Assembly: GCF_000235625.1 (NCBI RefSeq)
Contig: NZ_AGTR01000023.1
Location: 44,057-108,056 of the forward strand
Length of the DNA stretch: 64,000 nucleotides
Direction: 5' to 3'
DNA from: Marinobacter manganoxydans MnI7-9
GTDB taxonomy: Bacteria > Pseudomonadota > Gammaproteobacteria > Pseudomonadales > Oleiphilaceae
Shown: positions 63,998 through 64,000 of the stretch, piece after piece
Position numbering within the stretch: the first letter of the stretch is position 1
Layout of the letters: each line of letters opens with the position of its first letter
Notes under the pieces: model-generated
What the model saw: the letters and a program-made list of their open reading frames with translations, nothing else
Database searches by the model: none
What the model was told of the DNA's origin: nothing
Program-made: the position numbers and the translations under genes

Positions 63998-64000
63998 ACG

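Overview
The window is about 64 kb of ordinary chromosomal DNA from a gammaproteobacterium, most probably a Marinobacter. The best evidence is the 661-residue two-domain fatty acyl-CoA reductase at 25655-27640, which I recognise from memory as the Marinobacter wax-ester enzyme family (Maqu_2220 type). Moderate GC content, Pseudomonas-like gene order (rnt-pyrC-motY; mtnA/mtaD-ubiG-mupP-yciK; mltF/purL; a thiolase-fadB pair) and a sodium-type flagellar protein MotY agree. Nothing here looks like a prophage, plasmid, insertion sequence or CRISPR array.

Layout. 1-3 kb: 5' end of purE, an elaborate palindromic repeat, three small unknown or lipoprotein genes, then a tRNA-Val/Asp/Val operon. 3-6.6 kb: a divergent high-molecular-weight FabG and a FadI-like thiolase, then the initiator tRNA preceded by a truncated and partly inverted copy of itself. 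6.9-12.3 kb: an FN3 lipoprotein and a three-gene sensory operon (OmpR-type regulator, LysM/FecR protein, CHASE2 histidine kinase). 12.4-16.5 kb: topB, a second copy of the palindromic repeat, bolA-yciO and an unknown gene. 16.8-25.3 kb: a chemoreceptor with a c-type haem motif, a metallo-beta-lactamase-fold hydrolase, a DUF3365 haem protein, a spermidine-synthase-like protein, tRNA-Arg, two arsenosugar-type glycosyltransferases and a pitrilysin-like protease. 25.6-30 kb: the fatty acyl-CoA reductase and a second chemoreceptor behind a sigma-28 promoter. 30-34 kb: rnt, pyrC, motY and an HDAC-like deacetylase, divergent from a Pat-type lysine acetyltransferase (34.1-36.8 kb). 36.9-42.6 kb: a long minus-strand run from mtaD to rdgC, with mtnA divergent. 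43.8-50.4 kb: an XRE protein, prc and a beta-oxidation pair. 50.6-59.7 kb: a ComFB protein, a DUF349 protein, recX, mltF and purL. 60-64 kb: a DnaA-box palindrome, a NIF3-like protein, two Nudix hydrolases, a gamma-carbonic anhydrase, DUF1289, purT and three tandem strong promoters that run off the edge toward an unseen stable-RNA or translation operon.

How the genes work together. Lipid metabolism recurs: acyl-CoA to alcohol by the reductase, beta-oxidation by two thiolases, a FadB-like enzyme and an HMW FabG, and a Pat/deacetylase pair of the kind that controls acyl-CoA synthetases. Signalling and motility form a second theme (two chemoreceptors, MotY, CHASE2 kinase, ComFB). Purine synthesis (purE, purL, purT) and methylthioadenosine salvage (mtaD, mtnA) form a third.

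The most unusual signals are non-coding: (1) two copies of a cloverleaf-like repeat whose stems differ in sequence but stay complementary, both between divergent genes; (2) a 42-bp direct repeat plus an inverted anticodon-arm copy in the leader of the initiator tRNA; (3) a paired DnaA-box palindrome; (4) duplicated operator-like motifs ahead of the wax-alcohol reductase.
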